Source: Candidatus Nanopelagicales bacterium (GTDB lineage: Bacteria > Actinomycetota > Actinomycetes > S36-B12). From it: 64,000 nt of DNA. The notes beneath the pieces were generated by a model. The model was given only the letters and a program-made list of their open reading frames with translations, did no database searches and was not told the origin of the DNA. Location of the stretch: NCBI GenBank assembly GCA_030827125.1, contig JAURFD010000013.1:1-64000 (forward strand), read 5' to 3'. This document shows positions 1-9,358 of this stretch, in pieces. The translations under genes were made by a program, and so were the position numbers. Positions within the stretch are counted from its first letter, which is position 1. Every line of letters begins with the position of its first letter.

Positions 1-548
1 ATGGCGTCCTCCGGATCACGCACGACGAAGATGAACTGCGCGTCAGGGAACGCCGCCGACAGCTCCGGTATCCGCCAGCAGTGACCGGTGTCCTTGTCGA
101 CCAGCCGTACCGGACCGTCTGTGTCCGCGGCCCACTCGGGATCAAGGGGTGGCAGTGTGAAGGGCGCGGTCTCGCTCTGTACTGAGCCCGCGAAGGGGCC
201 CGCCGCCTTGGTGCCAAGTTCCTCAGCAAGTTCATGGGGGAGGTCGAGGTATTGGGCAGGGACACCCTGGCTGGCACAGCGAGCCGCCCATCGTCGCTGT
301 TCGTCCTCGCCCCAGGCTCGCTCGCCCCGATACGCCTCTGCCAGGTACTCGGCCGCGACAGCGTCAGCACCGGGAAACGATCCGGTCACCTCCTGCCCAC
401 CGAGGCGGTGCCAGAGGAACCTGCTTTCGCGCCCGAGCTTGAAAACGCCTGGTTCGCGAGACAGCACATTCTGAAGCAAGGTCGTGCCCGAGCGCGGCGA
501 CCCCACAATGAAGATAGGGCGCTCCAGCCGTTCACGAGCGTCAGTCAT
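1..548 (-). CDS. Sulfotransferase family protein, 3' end cut by the window edge
   Basis: The visible 182 codons start at ATG 548 and run off the window. Residues 11-25 hold the motif PIFIVGSPRSGTTLL, the 5'-phosphosulfate (PAPS) binding loop of sulfotransferases. Near residue 165-180 a second stretch (AAFPDAQFIFVVRDPED) matches the 3'-phosphate binding region, where RDP is typical. The family moves a sulfuryl group from PAPS to an alcohol or amine; the acceptor here cannot be read. No signal peptide is seen. The start overlaps the end of the upstream cache-HAMP gene by 8 bases, so the two are very likely translated together, an unusual pairing. The C-terminal part lies outside the window. Confidence 0.85.
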   Translation of the reverse strand, partial: MTDARERLERPIFIVGSPRSGTTLLQNVLSREPGVFKLGRESRFLWHRLGGQEVTGSFPGADAVAAEYLAEAYRGERAWGEDEQRRWAARCASQGVPAQYLDLPHELAEELGTKAAGPFAGSVQSETAPFTLPPLDPEWAADTDGPVRLVDKDTGHCWRIPELSAAFPDAQFIFVVRDPEDA

Positions 549-1950
549 CACGATCCCGAAGTTCACGTGACCGGGACTTGAGCCGTTGGAAGTAGTCGCT
601 CTCAGTGATCTCCTGGACTTCCGCAGCCACCTTCGCCCGATCGATCTGCACGGACAGTTGTTGGACCTGCTCTTGCAGTCGACGCTCACGCTCGACGATC
701 TCGATGCCCATCGTCCGGACGGTGCGAGCGAGGTCGCCGAGTTCGTCCTTCCGTTGTGCGGCGGTGTCCAACGCCGCCGGATCGAAGGTGCCGTCGGCCA
801 GTGAGGTGGCCGCACGCGCGATCGAATCGACGGGTTTGGTGATGCGGCGGCTCAGTAGCACCCCGAGGGTCAGCCCCACGAGGATAACCAGGACCGCGGT
901 GAGGGCCATCCCGATAGCGAGCGCCCGCGCGGGTGCCGCCAACTTCCTTTCGTTCACCGCGGAGACGAGTACCCAGTCCAAGTCGCCACCGGTTGTTGAC
1001 GTTTGTACGCGCCAGGCGTCATCACCATCAGGGCTCCAGGGGGCCTGAATAGTCGTCGTGAGCTCAACCCCTGTCTGGGTCGGTGCGGTGGCGAGGATCG
1101 AGGCGATCGCCTGTTGCCCCGCTGCCGTCTGCGCCGCGGCGGACACCGCCGGTGAGCCACTCGCGACAACATCGCCGGCGCGGTCGAGGACCAAGAAAAA
1201 CCCATCCCCAGCAAAGGTGAGATCGGCAAAGGTCTGTTGCAACCCAGATTCGATGGCCGTGAGTCTCTGCTGAACTTCGGCGTCCACATCATCCACGTAC
1301 ACACCTGTCCCGACGAGCCAATCCCACGGTTCGTAGAGGAACATGTAGCCGATCTTGGGTGAGGGCAGTGCTCCATCCAGCCTCTCCCAGCGATACTCCA
1401 GGTAGCCACTGCCTTGCGTGAGCACAAGGTCACGGGCCTCTCGTACCAGGTACCTCCCGTCGGCATCCTGCATGTCTGAGAGGTTGCGTCCCTGGATGCG
1501 ATCGTCGGGGTGGCCGATTGCGTTGAGGTCGAGGTCGTAGACAAAGAAGTAGTCATCGTTCCCAAATCGCACGCGCTTCACCATGTCCAGGGAGCGGGCC
1601 TGCGCCTGCGCGGTGGTGAGTTCACCGCTCTCGGCGGCTGCGGCGAACTCATCGAGGGAGGCCGCGATGGGGGCGGCGATGTCCCGCAAACTTTGCTTGC
1701 GCTTCTCCAAGGCGTCATTTCTGTAGGCCACGATGTCGTTGTATTCGGTTTGTACGAGGGCACCGATGGCGGCATGCACATTGCTGACTTCTTGTTCGGA
1801 CTGGGCAGTGAGTGATCTCGTCACTGCGTTCACAGCCACGGCGGTGTAGGCGAGGCCGGAAAGGGAGAGAACGAGCGCGATGGTCAAGGGAACGCGCTGG
1901 CTTAAGGTCAAGCGGAAGCGCCGGCGGGGAGATTTCGGGTCCGCGACCAC
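541..1950 (-). CDS. Cache-HAMP membrane sensor with no output domain
   Basis: This 469-residue protein starts at a GTG with AAGGA about 8 bases upstream. It has one membrane segment near residues 20-42, an extracellular ligand-binding region of cache type (FGNDDYFFVYDLD near residue 135), a second membrane segment near 346-368, a HAMP linker, and then a charged coiled coil ending in EITESDYFQRL and a basic tail. There is no kinase, cyclase, GGDEF or chemoreceptor signalling domain. Cache domains bind small molecules outside the cell; where the signal goes is unknown. The tail may dock a partner protein. The gene overlaps the downstream sulfotransferase by 8 bases (ATGACTGA arrangement), which points to that enzyme as a possible partner, but this is inference. 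Confidence 0.85.
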   Translation of the reverse strand: MVADPKSPRRRFRLTLSQRVPLTIALVLSLSGLAYTAVAVNAVTRSLTAQSEQEVSNVHAAIGALVQTEYNDIVAYRNDALEKRKQSLRDIAAPIAASLDEFAAAAESGELTTAQAQARSLDMVKRVRFGNDDYFFVYDLDLNAIGHPDDRIQGRNLSDMQDADGRYLVREARDLVLTQGSGYLEYRWERLDGALPSPKIGYMFLYEPWDWLVGTGVYVDDVDAEVQQRLTAIESGLQQTFADLTFAGDGFFLVLDRAGDVVASGSPAVSAAAQTAAGQQAIASILATAPTQTGVELTTTIQAPWSPDGDDAWRVQTSTTGGDLDWVLVSAVNERKLAAPARALAIGMALTAVLVILVGLTLGVLLSRRITKPVDSIARAATSLADGTFDPAALDTAAQRKDELGDLARTVRTMGIEIVERERRLQEQVQQLSVQIDRAKVAAEVQEITESDYFQRLKSRSRELRDRDD

Positions 1951-2140
1951 GGGACCATCCTTGCTTAACGCCCTCGAGCGCGTTGCGGTGGGCGGGGTTA
2001 GTCGAGCGACTCACGGTCTCGTCCCAGGGTCGATGGTGCCAGCACGGTAGATGCCCCCTGGCGGCGCGCGGTCTGCTGGTAAGGGCCGAATGAGCGGCCG
2101 ATGACACCTATGCGCCAAGGGCGTGACGAGGGGTAGACAC

Positions 2141-4363
2141 ATGCCAATGCCAACGCGGACCAGGCGGATCCGTTTTTCTCTCGCGGCCGTGGGCGCTGCG
2201 GGCGCACTCATTATTGGGGCCGCGGTAGCGCCGCTGCCCGCGGCGAGTGCAGAGTCGGCTCAGGCGCAGCGCCTCTCCGACATTCGGAAGACGTCCGCGG
2301 AAGCGGCGATCTGGGGTCTTGCGCCGGAGTTCGTCTATCGATTCAATCGCTACAACAAGCTCATCACCGCGCCGTACAACACCATCGCCTATTCGCCGTA
2401 CGCCGCGCAGTGGAACAACGCGTCGACCAATGCGGGCAACGCCTCGGTCATCTACCTCAATTCGTCGCTCTCGCTCAAGCAGACCGACCTCGTCTACACC
2501 GTGCCGCCGAGTAATGGCACCTATCAGATGTTCCAGGTACTGGATGCCTTCGTGAACACCGTTGCCGACCCCGGCACCAGGACGACGCCGTCGGATGAGA
2601 TGACCCACTTCCTCGTGGTCGGCCCGGAGTCGGAGTACGCGGATAAGACCAGCGTCACCATGGGCGGGATCACCTTCCCCGTCATTTCACTGGGCACAAA
2701 TCGCGGGGAGATTCTCGTGCGCGTCCTTGGCGATCCGAATGCTCCGCCGTCCGACCCGCGCAGTTTTGCCAACTCATTCGAGAACGTCGCCAAGAAGTAC
2801 GCGATGAACACCCTCGCTGAGTTCAAGGCCAACGGCTACGCCCCGGTCTATCCGACCGGTGAGTGCGCCTACAACATCTGCCCGGCCTCGGCCAAGAAGC
2901 AGAAGCAGGCCGAGAAGTGGCGCAATGTGCCGACGGATGCCGTCGACTACTTCACGCAGGTCGGGATCGCCCTGAAGCTCAACGGCCTGCCGACCAAGCG
3001 CACCGGCATCGGCGGCACCACCGCGGCAGATCTGCCGTCGTACGTGCAGCCGCAGCCCGGATTCGACGGCATCTACTACTCACCCTCAGCAGGTCAGTGG
3101 AAGACCCTCAAGTCGTTCAAGTCCATCGGTCTGACCGTCAAGGGCTTCACTGTGCCCGATGGCTGGGGCGACGCCGAACTCGCGGCGATGCAGAAGGGCT
3201 TTGACGACGGCCTTATGGCGGCCAAGGCTCGCCTGCTCAAGGCGACGACACCGGAAACCAACTATTGGCTCTACATCAATCGCGATGACCAGTTCGGCAC
3301 CTATGCCAACACCAAGGTCGGCTATCTCGGCCGAGCGACGGCCATCTATGCAGGCGGCTTCCCGAACCTGCCGACCGATGGTTTCTACTCGACCATTCTG
3401 CGCGAAGACGGCGGAACGTCCTTTATGGATGGCGATGACGCCTACTCCATCACCTTCACGGTTCCCGACGGCTCCGAGAGTCTGCCCGCCGATGGGATCC
3501 TGCCCCCCATTGCCGAGGATGCCGATGGCAACCTGTTGGGCTTCTGGTCTCTCACGGTCTACCAGCCGGACTTCTCCGAAGCGGCGGCTCCGTTCATCTC
3601 CCAGGCGAGCGTGCTCAACACTGCGTACTCCCGCGCCGAGTCACCGGTGATCGACATCGACACGGCAAAGAACACGATCACGACGCTGGCCTCCGATGTC
3701 GGCCCCCTCCGACCGAGTACGGCGATCATGTTCGGTGACAACGCTGGAGACTTCGGTCTTGAGCCGCTGACGTCCTACTACATCGCGGCCGACCCGATCG
3801 TGAACGCGCCCGGGACGTTCCCCGGGGTTGAGAAGACGACCTACACCTACCCGATCTCGACGTACTGGCAGCAGCAATTGTCGGAAAACGGAACGCCGAT
3901 CCAGAAGCCGGCCGGGGCGGCGGACACCTGCTCGAACAGTGGCAAGGCGTGTGTGACTGTCGCGCTCACCGTCGAGCAGCGTGACAAAGATCCGTTGACG
4001 TACGGCATCGTGCAACCGGTCTCGCAGCTGGGATCACTGCAGCTGGAGTCGGCGGCCAAGGGTCTTCCCGGACTCGTGGCGAATGAGGACGGCTCCTACA
4101 CGATCTGGATGTCTCCGAGTCTGCCGGACGGCGTACCGGCGACGAACTGGATCCCCACGCCCTCGCAGGAGTATCTGCAGGGGATCTATCCGGACGCGCC
4201 CAGTGTGACGTCGCTCATTCAGCCGATCCTGCGCATGTACTACGCGCAGCCGGGTGACGAGCCGCCGTCGATCCTGCCGTGCCCGGCTTCGACCCCGGAG
4301 TGTGCACCGGACGGACTGGATACGACGTACGTGATCCCGCCGTTCATCAACCACTCCAAGTAG
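2141..4363 (+). CDS. Secreted DUF1254/DUF1214-type protein
   Basis: I chose ATG 2141 because GAGGGG lies 7 bases before it; a GTG at 2123 would add six residues but has no good ribosome site. The 740-residue product opens with a basic stretch and a hydrophobic signal peptide ending near AASAES (about residue 38), so it is exported. The body resembles DUF1254 (N-terminal half, e.g. EAAIWGLAPEFVYRFNRYNK) and DUF1214 (C-terminal half, e.g. LLGFWSLTVYQPDF). The biochemical role of these domains is not established. Several cysteines (ECAYNICPAS, PCPASTPEC) suit disulfides in an exported protein. It converges on the protease gene downstream with a gap of 36 bases. Confidence 0.8.
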   Translation: MPMPTRTRRIRFSLAAVGAAGALIIGAAVAPLPAASAESAQAQRLSDIRKTSAEAAIWGLAPEFVYRFNRYNKLITAPYNTIAYSPYAAQWNNASTNAGNASVIYLNSSLSLKQTDLVYTVPPSNGTYQMFQVLDAFVNTVADPGTRTTPSDEMTHFLVVGPESEYADKTSVTMGGITFPVISLGTNRGEILVRVLGDPNAPPSDPRSFANSFENVAKKYAMNTLAEFKANGYAPVYPTGECAYNICPASAKKQKQAEKWRNVPTDAVDYFTQVGIALKLNGLPTKRTGIGGTTAADLPSYVQPQPGFDGIYYSPSAGQWKTLKSFKSIGLTVKGFTVPDGWGDAELAAMQKGFDDGLMAAKARLLKATTPETNYWLYINRDDQFGTYANTKVGYLGRATAIYAGGFPNLPTDGFYSTILREDGGTSFMDGDDAYSITFTVPDGSESLPADGILPPIAEDADGNLLGFWSLTVYQPDFSEAAAPFISQASVLNTAYSRAESPVIDIDTAKNTITTLASDVGPLRPSTAIMFGDNAGDFGLEPLTSYYIAADPIVNAPGTFPGVEKTTYTYPISTYWQQQLSENGTPIQKPAGAADTCSNSGKACVTVALTVEQRDKDPLTYGIVQPVSQLGSLQLESAAKGLPGLVANEDGSYTIWMSPSLPDGVPATNWIPTPSQEYLQGIYPDAPSVTSLIQPILRMYYAQPGDEPPSILPCPASTPECAPDGLDTTYVIPPFINHSK

Positions 4364-4399
4364 GCCCGTCGATCGAGCCTGTGTCGGTGCGGTTCGCCC

Positions 4400-7300
4400 C
4401 TAACCGATCGGCACGACCTCGGCCTTCTTCGCCAGCGAGTTGAGGTGGTGAATCACCAGCAGACGCGGGTTGCTCCCCGCCGTTGCGGAATCCGCCGTAA
4501 CCGTTAACCGGGTGCCCTTCTTCGAAGGGGTTGGCACCAGGCCAGAATTGGCGAAGGCCGTCAGCGGGGGATTCGCCAAATCGATGCGCAGGGGGACCCG
4601 CGGGTGGCCGATGGCATCGATGGTCTCGCCGGACTGCGCCATGGTCTCGATCCAGTAGGACACCGTGGTTCGACCCGTCGAGATGTACGGCGTCAACGGA
4701 TTGCCTTCGGCATCCGTGGGGTTGGCGAGGTCGGACAGGGTGATGGGGAGGAGCATGGCGTTGCTGTGCATGCGTGCGGTGTCCTTGTCGCCCGCCAGAT
4801 CGTTGATGTCGCGCAGACTGACCAGGTTGAGCAAGTCCTCGGCCCGCAGGCTGAATACTGCCGAGACGAATTCATCAGGCCCGTCTGAGGCGTTCAGAGC
4901 GATCAGGTCGGGAGTGCCATCGTTGTCCGTGTCGAGATAGATCGCCAAGGTCACCGGTCCGGCGGCCGTGCGCCACGGCTTCCAGGTGGTCAACGCTAGA
5001 TACGCCGTACCCGAGGTGTCGGGATCAAGCGGATCGTCACCCCCCTTGGCGATCAATCGCGCGTCCGAGGTGATGCCGACATATCGGAGATCCGCGGAGG
5101 CCTCATCGGGTGTGGTGACGCAGCCCGTGGAGATGCCCGGCGTACATGGCGGCAACTGCGGACTCTCGGCGACTAACTGCAGTGCCGAGACCCGTGAACG
5201 CTCGCGCTCGTAGGCGGTGCTGCCGGTGTTGTCGACACCCGCTCCCTTCAGCGTGAGAATGCCGGACTTTAGTCCGCCGCCACCTGAAAGAGTCACCGGC
5301 TTGCTGGACAGCGTCGATGCCGGGCGTGGTGCGCTGAAGAGGGGCACTCGAAGCGTTGGGGAGCCATCGTTGGGTGTGGCCTTGAGCAGACCGCTGGCGA
5401 CGGTGAGGAAGTCACGCATCGGCGTGCCATCACCGAAGGGATACAGCGTGACGGTCGGATCGGCGCGGTGGATCAGTTTCGCCGGATCAAGGTTCAGTGT
5501 CACCCTCACGTCCCTGGATTGGCCTGGCTTGAGTGCGACGGAGGTCGGGGAAATTGAATACGTCGCTCCGGGCACCTTGTTGATCATGTCGACCGACAGG
5601 GTGTAGGTGACCGTGCCGCCCGCGGAACGTTTGTCGGTGATGCGCACCGTCTTGGATTTCGCCGTCGCCTTCGTGACGTTGAGAACGCCGAAGGAGACGC
5701 TTGCCGCGCCGGGGTCGTCGGCTGGGACGTAAATGGCTTGGGTCCGAGTGGCATCGAGCGCGTTGATGCGACCTGATCCAGCACGCATCACGTCGTAACG
5801 TGGGCCGGTTCGCCCCGGGTCAAGGAAGAGACCGTGGCTAGCGGTATTCACGATGGCCGCCTTGATCTCTGGCGCGTCCCACGTGGGATGACTTTGGCGT
5901 ACCAGCGCAGCTAGGCCCGCGGTCATCGGAGCAGCCATGGACGTACCGCTATAGGAGATGCCCTGGTCGCCCGTCCCCACGGCGGCGCTGAAGATGGAGG
6001 CACCCGGCGCGCTCACATCCGGCTTGACGTTGCCCGCCAGCGCGGTCCCGCGTGAGGTGAAGTCGGCCAGCATGTCGGTGGGATCGTCCGATCCGGTGAC
6101 AACCACCTTCTGGCTGTTGCGGTAGGCGTCGGAGAGCGTGACAGTCACATCGCTGCCCGCATTGAGAGCTTCGTGTACGGCGTTCGTGCCTTCGGCATTG
6201 CTCAGCACGACTGGGATGGACTCAGCGCCGAATATGCCGACGTCGAGCATGGGCTGCGCCGAACCCAGGATCGCACCGGCAGCCCCAGCCTCGGCCGCAT
6301 TCTCTGAGCGTCCTGCCGATCCGCAGCGACGGGTGGCGTCATTGTCATCCCACCTGAGGAGGACGATCTTGCCGGAGATCGCGGCGGCATCGGCGCTGCT
6401 GAAGGTGTCACAGCCGTCCGTGTTGTTGTCGCTGCTCGGTTCGGTGGCCCAGTCGCCGATCTGGGCGGCGTTGGCCGTGACCGGCGTGCTTCCAGTCCAG
6501 GTGTAGGACTGTGAGAAGAGTGCGCCGTACTCCATCGCCGTGCCATTGATCGTGGCTGCGAAGCCGTCGATGATCTGGGCGTTGTCCTGACTCGCCGCCA
6601 CCGAGAGCGCCTTCACGGCGTCCCCCGGCGATCCGGTGATCTCGTAGACATCGCCGGAGTTGCCAGCCGATGCGATCACCGCAGTGCCGACGTCGACGAG
6701 GTTGTTCGAAGCCACGGAGTCGGGGTCGTCCGGTGACCCGAAGTCGGCACCGAGCGACATGTTGACGACATCGAGATGATCGCCGAGATCACCATCGCCG
6801 TTGGGATCAGCTGCCCACTCGAGGGCCGGGATGACCAGGTTGGTGGATCCTTCGCAGCCGAAGACCTTCAACGCATAGAGGGTCGCCTCGGGAGCGACAC
6901 CCGGGCCGATGCCCATGGTGGAGAACGGCGTCTCTTGGTTCCACGGACCGCGGTAGGTCGCGCCATCGGCGGCTACGCCGTACCCGGCGGCACTACCGGC
7001 CACGTGGGTGCCGTGACCGCCGCAGTCCAGCGGATTGTCATCGGGGCTCGGCTCGTTGAAGCCGTCGTAGGCGTTGCCGGCGAAGTCGTAGCCACCCGCC
7101 ACCTTGGCAGGGTCCGGGTAGGTCGGACCCCCTCCGGCGTCCTTGTCGGCAAGAGCGCTGTTGTATGCCGCTACGGTGCCGGGACCGCCGAAGTCAGCAT
7201 GCGTGTAGTCGATACCGGTGTCGATGATTCCGATGGTGACTCCCTCACCGGTGAATCCGGTGTCGACCCAGGCCTGGGGCGCCGAGATCAGCGGCACGGC

Positions 7301-7753
7301 GGCGAAGTTGTCACGCTGCTTCGGCACGAGCCGATGGACGGCCTTCACTCCATTGATGGAGGCCAGTCGGTCAAGGTCTGCGACGTTCGCGCGGACGGCG
7401 ATTCCGGCGTAGACCGTGGTGGCGGAATAGATCTCCGTCGCCGAGCCGAGTTGGGCGCGCACGACCGCCTGCGCGCGCTCGACCCGGAGGATGGCCGCAC
7501 GCGTGCTTGCTCGGGCGCTTCGAGCATTGGTTGCACCCGCGTAGGTCTTGGCGGCGGGCGGGACCTCAAGTTCCAGCATCACCGCCACTGGTCCGTCGGC
7601 ATTCGCGAGCACGCGTTGCGCGGCTGCAGCCAAAGTCGCTTCGGTGGGCGCCTTCTCCTGCATGGGGGCGGGTTGCGCAGCGGCGACGCCCGGGGCTGCC
7701 AGCGATCCCGCGACGACGGCAAGGGCGGCGAGCATGGAGCGGCGACGGCTCAT
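4400..7753 (-). CDS. Large secreted subtilisin-like serine protease (S8 family)
   Basis: The reading frame is open to 8152, but the real start is ATG 7753: it has GGAG just upstream and begins a signal peptide (MSRRRSMLAALAVVAGSLAA, cut near VAAAQP). The 1117-residue product has an I9-like propeptide, then the catalytic triad Asp near 178 (IGIIDTGIDYTHADFGG), His near 246 (GGHGTHVAGS) and Ser near 605 (SGTSMAAPMTAG). A protease-associated (PA) domain sits between His and Ser (around VLLRWDDNDATRRCGSAG). The C-terminal 400 residues look like beta-sandwich repeats. It should degrade proteins outside the cell. The gene shares an upstream region of 76 bases with the divergent TIGR03085-type gene. 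Confidence 0.92.
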   Translation of the reverse strand: MSRRRSMLAALAVVAGSLAAPGVAAAQPAPMQEKAPTEATLAAAAQRVLANADGPVAVMLELEVPPAAKTYAGATNARSARASTRAAILRVERAQAVVRAQLGSATEIYSATTVYAGIAVRANVADLDRLASINGVKAVHRLVPKQRDNFAAVPLISAPQAWVDTGFTGEGVTIGIIDTGIDYTHADFGGPGTVAAYNSALADKDAGGGPTYPDPAKVAGGYDFAGNAYDGFNEPSPDDNPLDCGGHGTHVAGSAAGYGVAADGATYRGPWNQETPFSTMGIGPGVAPEATLYALKVFGCEGSTNLVIPALEWAADPNGDGDLGDHLDVVNMSLGADFGSPDDPDSVASNNLVDVGTAVIASAGNSGDVYEITGSPGDAVKALSVAASQDNAQIIDGFAATINGTAMEYGALFSQSYTWTGSTPVTANAAQIGDWATEPSSDNNTDGCDTFSSADAAAISGKIVLLRWDDNDATRRCGSAGRSENAAEAGAAGAILGSAQPMLDVGIFGAESIPVVLSNAEGTNAVHEALNAGSDVTVTLSDAYRNSQKVVVTGSDDPTDMLADFTSRGTALAGNVKPDVSAPGASIFSAAVGTGDQGISYSGTSMAAPMTAGLAALVRQSHPTWDAPEIKAAIVNTASHGLFLDPGRTGPRYDVMRAGSGRINALDATRTQAIYVPADDPGAASVSFGVLNVTKATAKSKTVRITDKRSAGGTVTYTLSVDMINKVPGATYSISPTSVALKPGQSRDVRVTLNLDPAKLIHRADPTVTLYPFGDGTPMRDFLTVASGLLKATPNDGSPTLRVPLFSAPRPASTLSSKPVTLSGGGGLKSGILTLKGAGVDNTGSTAYERERSRVSALQLVAESPQLPPCTPGISTGCVTTPDEASADLRYVGITSDARLIAKGGDDPLDPDTSGTAYLALTTWKPWRTAAGPVTLAIYLDTDNDGTPDLIALNASDGPDEFVSAVFSLRAEDLLNLVSLRDINDLAGDKDTARMHSNAMLLPITLSDLANPTDAEGNPLTPYISTGRTTVSYWIETMAQSGETIDAIGHPRVPLRIDLANPPLTAFANSGLVPTPSKKGTRLTVTADSATAGSNPRLLVIHHLNSLAKKAEVVPIG

Positions 7754-7829
7754 GGGACTCCTCGGGTCGATGTCCGACAACGGTAGACGTCCGGGTGCCG
7801 TGCGTGGGCGGTTCTGGGAGCATCGGGTC

Positions 7830-8468
7830 ATGTCCGCCTCCGATATCGCGCACGCTGAGCGCATCGCCCTGTCCGACCTCCTTCTCGAGGTGGGTCCGGA
7901 TGCCCCCACGCTGTGTGCGGGGTGGACCACGCGGGATCTCACTGCCCACCTCGTCATCCGGGAGGGTCGACCGGATGCGGCCCTGGGGATCCTCGGTGGA
8001 CCGCTCGCTCGGCATACCGAGTCCGTGCAGGCGGCGACGGCACAACAACCGTGGAACGCCCTGGTCGCGACGGTGCGGAGCGGGCCGCCGCGCCTATCGG
8101 TCTTCGCGCTGCCGGGGGTGAACGGGATGGCCAACCTGCTGGAGTTCGCCATTCACCATGAGGATGTTCGGCGCGCCGTTGATGGCTGGGAGCCGCGCGA
8201 CCTGCCGATCGCTGAACAGGATGCGATTTGGTCGCGGCTGGGCACCATGGCGAAGGTGCTGCTGCGCAAGAGCCCGGTGGGTGTCGTATTGGAGCGGACT
8301 GGCACCGGCCAGCGCATCGTCGCCAAGAAGGGCGAGCCCTCGGTCACGCTGACGGGGGATCCGTTGGAGTTGGTTCTGCGGCTCTACGGCCGCCGCCAGT
8401 GCCGCGTCGAGGTTGCCGGCGAGTCGGAGGCTGTCGCCCGCTTCGAGTCCGCCAAGTTCGGCGTCTAA
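7830..8468 (+). CDS. TIGR03085-type protein of the DinB/mycothiol-dependent fold
   Basis: The start is ATG 7830, with GGGAG 9 bases upstream; the frame stays open further back but only as a shadow of the protease. The 212-residue product begins SASDIAHAERIALSDLLLEVGP and has LCAGWTTRDLTAHLVIREGRPD, then NLLEFAIHHEDVRRAVDGWEPR. These match the TIGR03085 family, related to maleylpyruvate-isomerase-like and DinB four-helix proteins, which commonly bind a metal through three histidines and in actinobacteria often use mycothiol. Mycothiol genes (mshA, mshD) occur in this window. The substrate is unknown. The stop overlaps the convergent beta-lactamase-like gene by 4 bases. Confidence 0.82.
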   Translation: MSASDIAHAERIALSDLLLEVGPDAPTLCAGWTTRDLTAHLVIREGRPDAALGILGGPLARHTESVQAATAQQPWNALVATVRSGPPRLSVFALPGVNGMANLLEFAIHHEDVRRAVDGWEPRDLPIAEQDAIWSRLGTMAKVLLRKSPVGVVLERTGTGQRIVAKKGEPSVTLTGDPLELVLRLYGRRQCRVEVAGESEAVARFESAKFGV

Positions 8469-9238
8469 CCCCCTCGCGCAAGGGTGCGTAGGTATTCGCT
8501 GAGATCTCGCATACGCGCCAGCGCGGCGTCACGCTTGTCGTCGGCGCTGTCCCATTGCGCGAGGGCGGCGTAGGCGAACCAGGCCCCCGGTCCACCGACC
8601 ACTCCGACGTCGGCGCGGATCGTCGTGTCGGTCCCGGTCTTGTTCCACAGCGTCATCCCGCGGTCGCGCGTGACATGTGCAAGGGGATCGAGTCCAAACG
8701 CCGACCCGACCATCGACAGGTCCACCCCGGTCAGCAGCCATGAGCGAACCATGGCAGCAGCCGGTGACGTGGTTCTCGTGAGTTCGATACGGCGTACCGC
8801 CTCGGCGAGTTCATCGGCCCGGCCCACGGACGGCGCGGGTGGTTCCGCTGGGGTGCGGACGTCGCGGATGCGGTCGGTGAGGCCTGACTGCTGGCAGCCC
8901 AGCATGCGCGCGGCGTGGTCGACCGCATCCATGCTCACGGCATCGAGCAGCGCGTTGCTCGCGAGGTTGTCACTTACCGAACCGACCAGGATGGCCGCAT
9001 CGCCGATCGTGAGTTCGTGCGCGCCCAGGTGCTGCCACAGGCCCGAGTCTGCGACCAGGTCCAGTGGCCTCCGCACCCGTTCACCGATCGCGAGTGCCCC
9101 GGTGGCCACGGCATCCGCTACGGCGTACAGCAGGAAGAGTTTGCCGATGCTGGCGGTCGGTTGCAGGCGATCAGCGTCCTCGGCGTGCATCACCGCACCG
9201 CTCCCATCGAGCACGCAGCAACTCCACTCAAGAGCCAT
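8465..9238 (-). CDS. Beta-lactamase/DD-peptidase fold serine hydrolase without a signal peptide
   Basis: The 257-residue product has the three signature motifs of the penicillin-recognising fold in the right order: SIGK (nucleophile Ser, near residue 31), SDN (near 89) and KTG (near 202, WNKTGTD). The class A Glu166 region (ExxLN) is not seen, so efficient beta-lactam hydrolysis is doubtful. The N-terminus ([19 protein letters not shown]) is not a signal peptide, so the protein looks cytoplasmic, which is odd for this fold. It may be an esterase or amide hydrolase. A TACGCT box lies 7 bases before the ATG, so the mRNA may be leaderless. It is divergent from xylB across a perfect 18-bp inverted repeat. 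Confidence 0.8.
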   Translation of the reverse strand: MALEWSCCVLDGSGAVMHAEDADRLQPTASIGKLFLLYAVADAVATGALAIGERVRRPLDLVADSGLWQHLGAHELTIGDAAILVGSVSDNLASNALLDAVSMDAVDHAARMLGCQQSGLTDRIRDVRTPAEPPAPSVGRADELAEAVRRIELTRTTSPAAAMVRSWLLTGVDLSMVGSAFGLDPLAHVTRDRGMTLWNKTGTDTTIRADVGVVGGPGAWFAYAALAQWDSADDKRDAALARMRDLSEYLRTLARGG

Positions 9239-9245
9239 GTCCGGC

Positions 9246-9251
9246 AGCGTA
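9246..9251 (-). promoter_or_regulatory. Candidate -10 box for the beta-lactamase-like gene
   Basis: TACGCT on the minus strand, 7 bases before ATG 9238. No ribosome site lies between, which is the geometry of a leaderless transcript. The matching -35 position would fall inside the left arm of the inverted repeat at 9262-9279. Confidence 0.45.
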
Positions 9252-9261
9252 GGCCCGTCAC

Positions 9262-9335
9262 CCCCTCCGCGAGTGCGCAGTTATGCACCGACATTTCGGA
9301 CAAACCATGTGCACAGGTGCGCACTCGCGGAGGGG
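9262..9335. repeat. Perfect 18-bp inverted repeat between divergent genes
   Basis: CCCCTCCGCGAGTGCGCA at 9262-9279 is repeated as its exact reverse complement at 9318-9335, with 38 bases between. Each arm covers the expected -35 position of one divergent promoter (beta-lactamase-like gene to the left, xylB to the right). It could be a shared operator, a pair of promoter elements, or a dispersed palindromic repeat; a related but imperfect palindrome lies before cysS. Confidence 0.75.
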
Positions 9336-9345
9336 AGGTCGGCGG

Positions 9346-9351
9346 TAACGT
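9346..9351 (+). promoter_or_regulatory. Candidate -10 box for xylB
   Basis: TAACGT lies 7 bases before ATG 9359, and no ribosome site is correctly spaced to that ATG (the GGAGG-like stretch at 9329-9337 is more than 20 bases away). A leaderless xylB transcript is therefore likely. Confidence 0.4.
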
Positions 9352-9358
9352 CACCGCC

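Noticed and set aside
6776-7786. 336-codon open frame on the plus strand
   Set aside because: It lies antisense to the catalytic part of the subtilisin-like protease and shows no domain.
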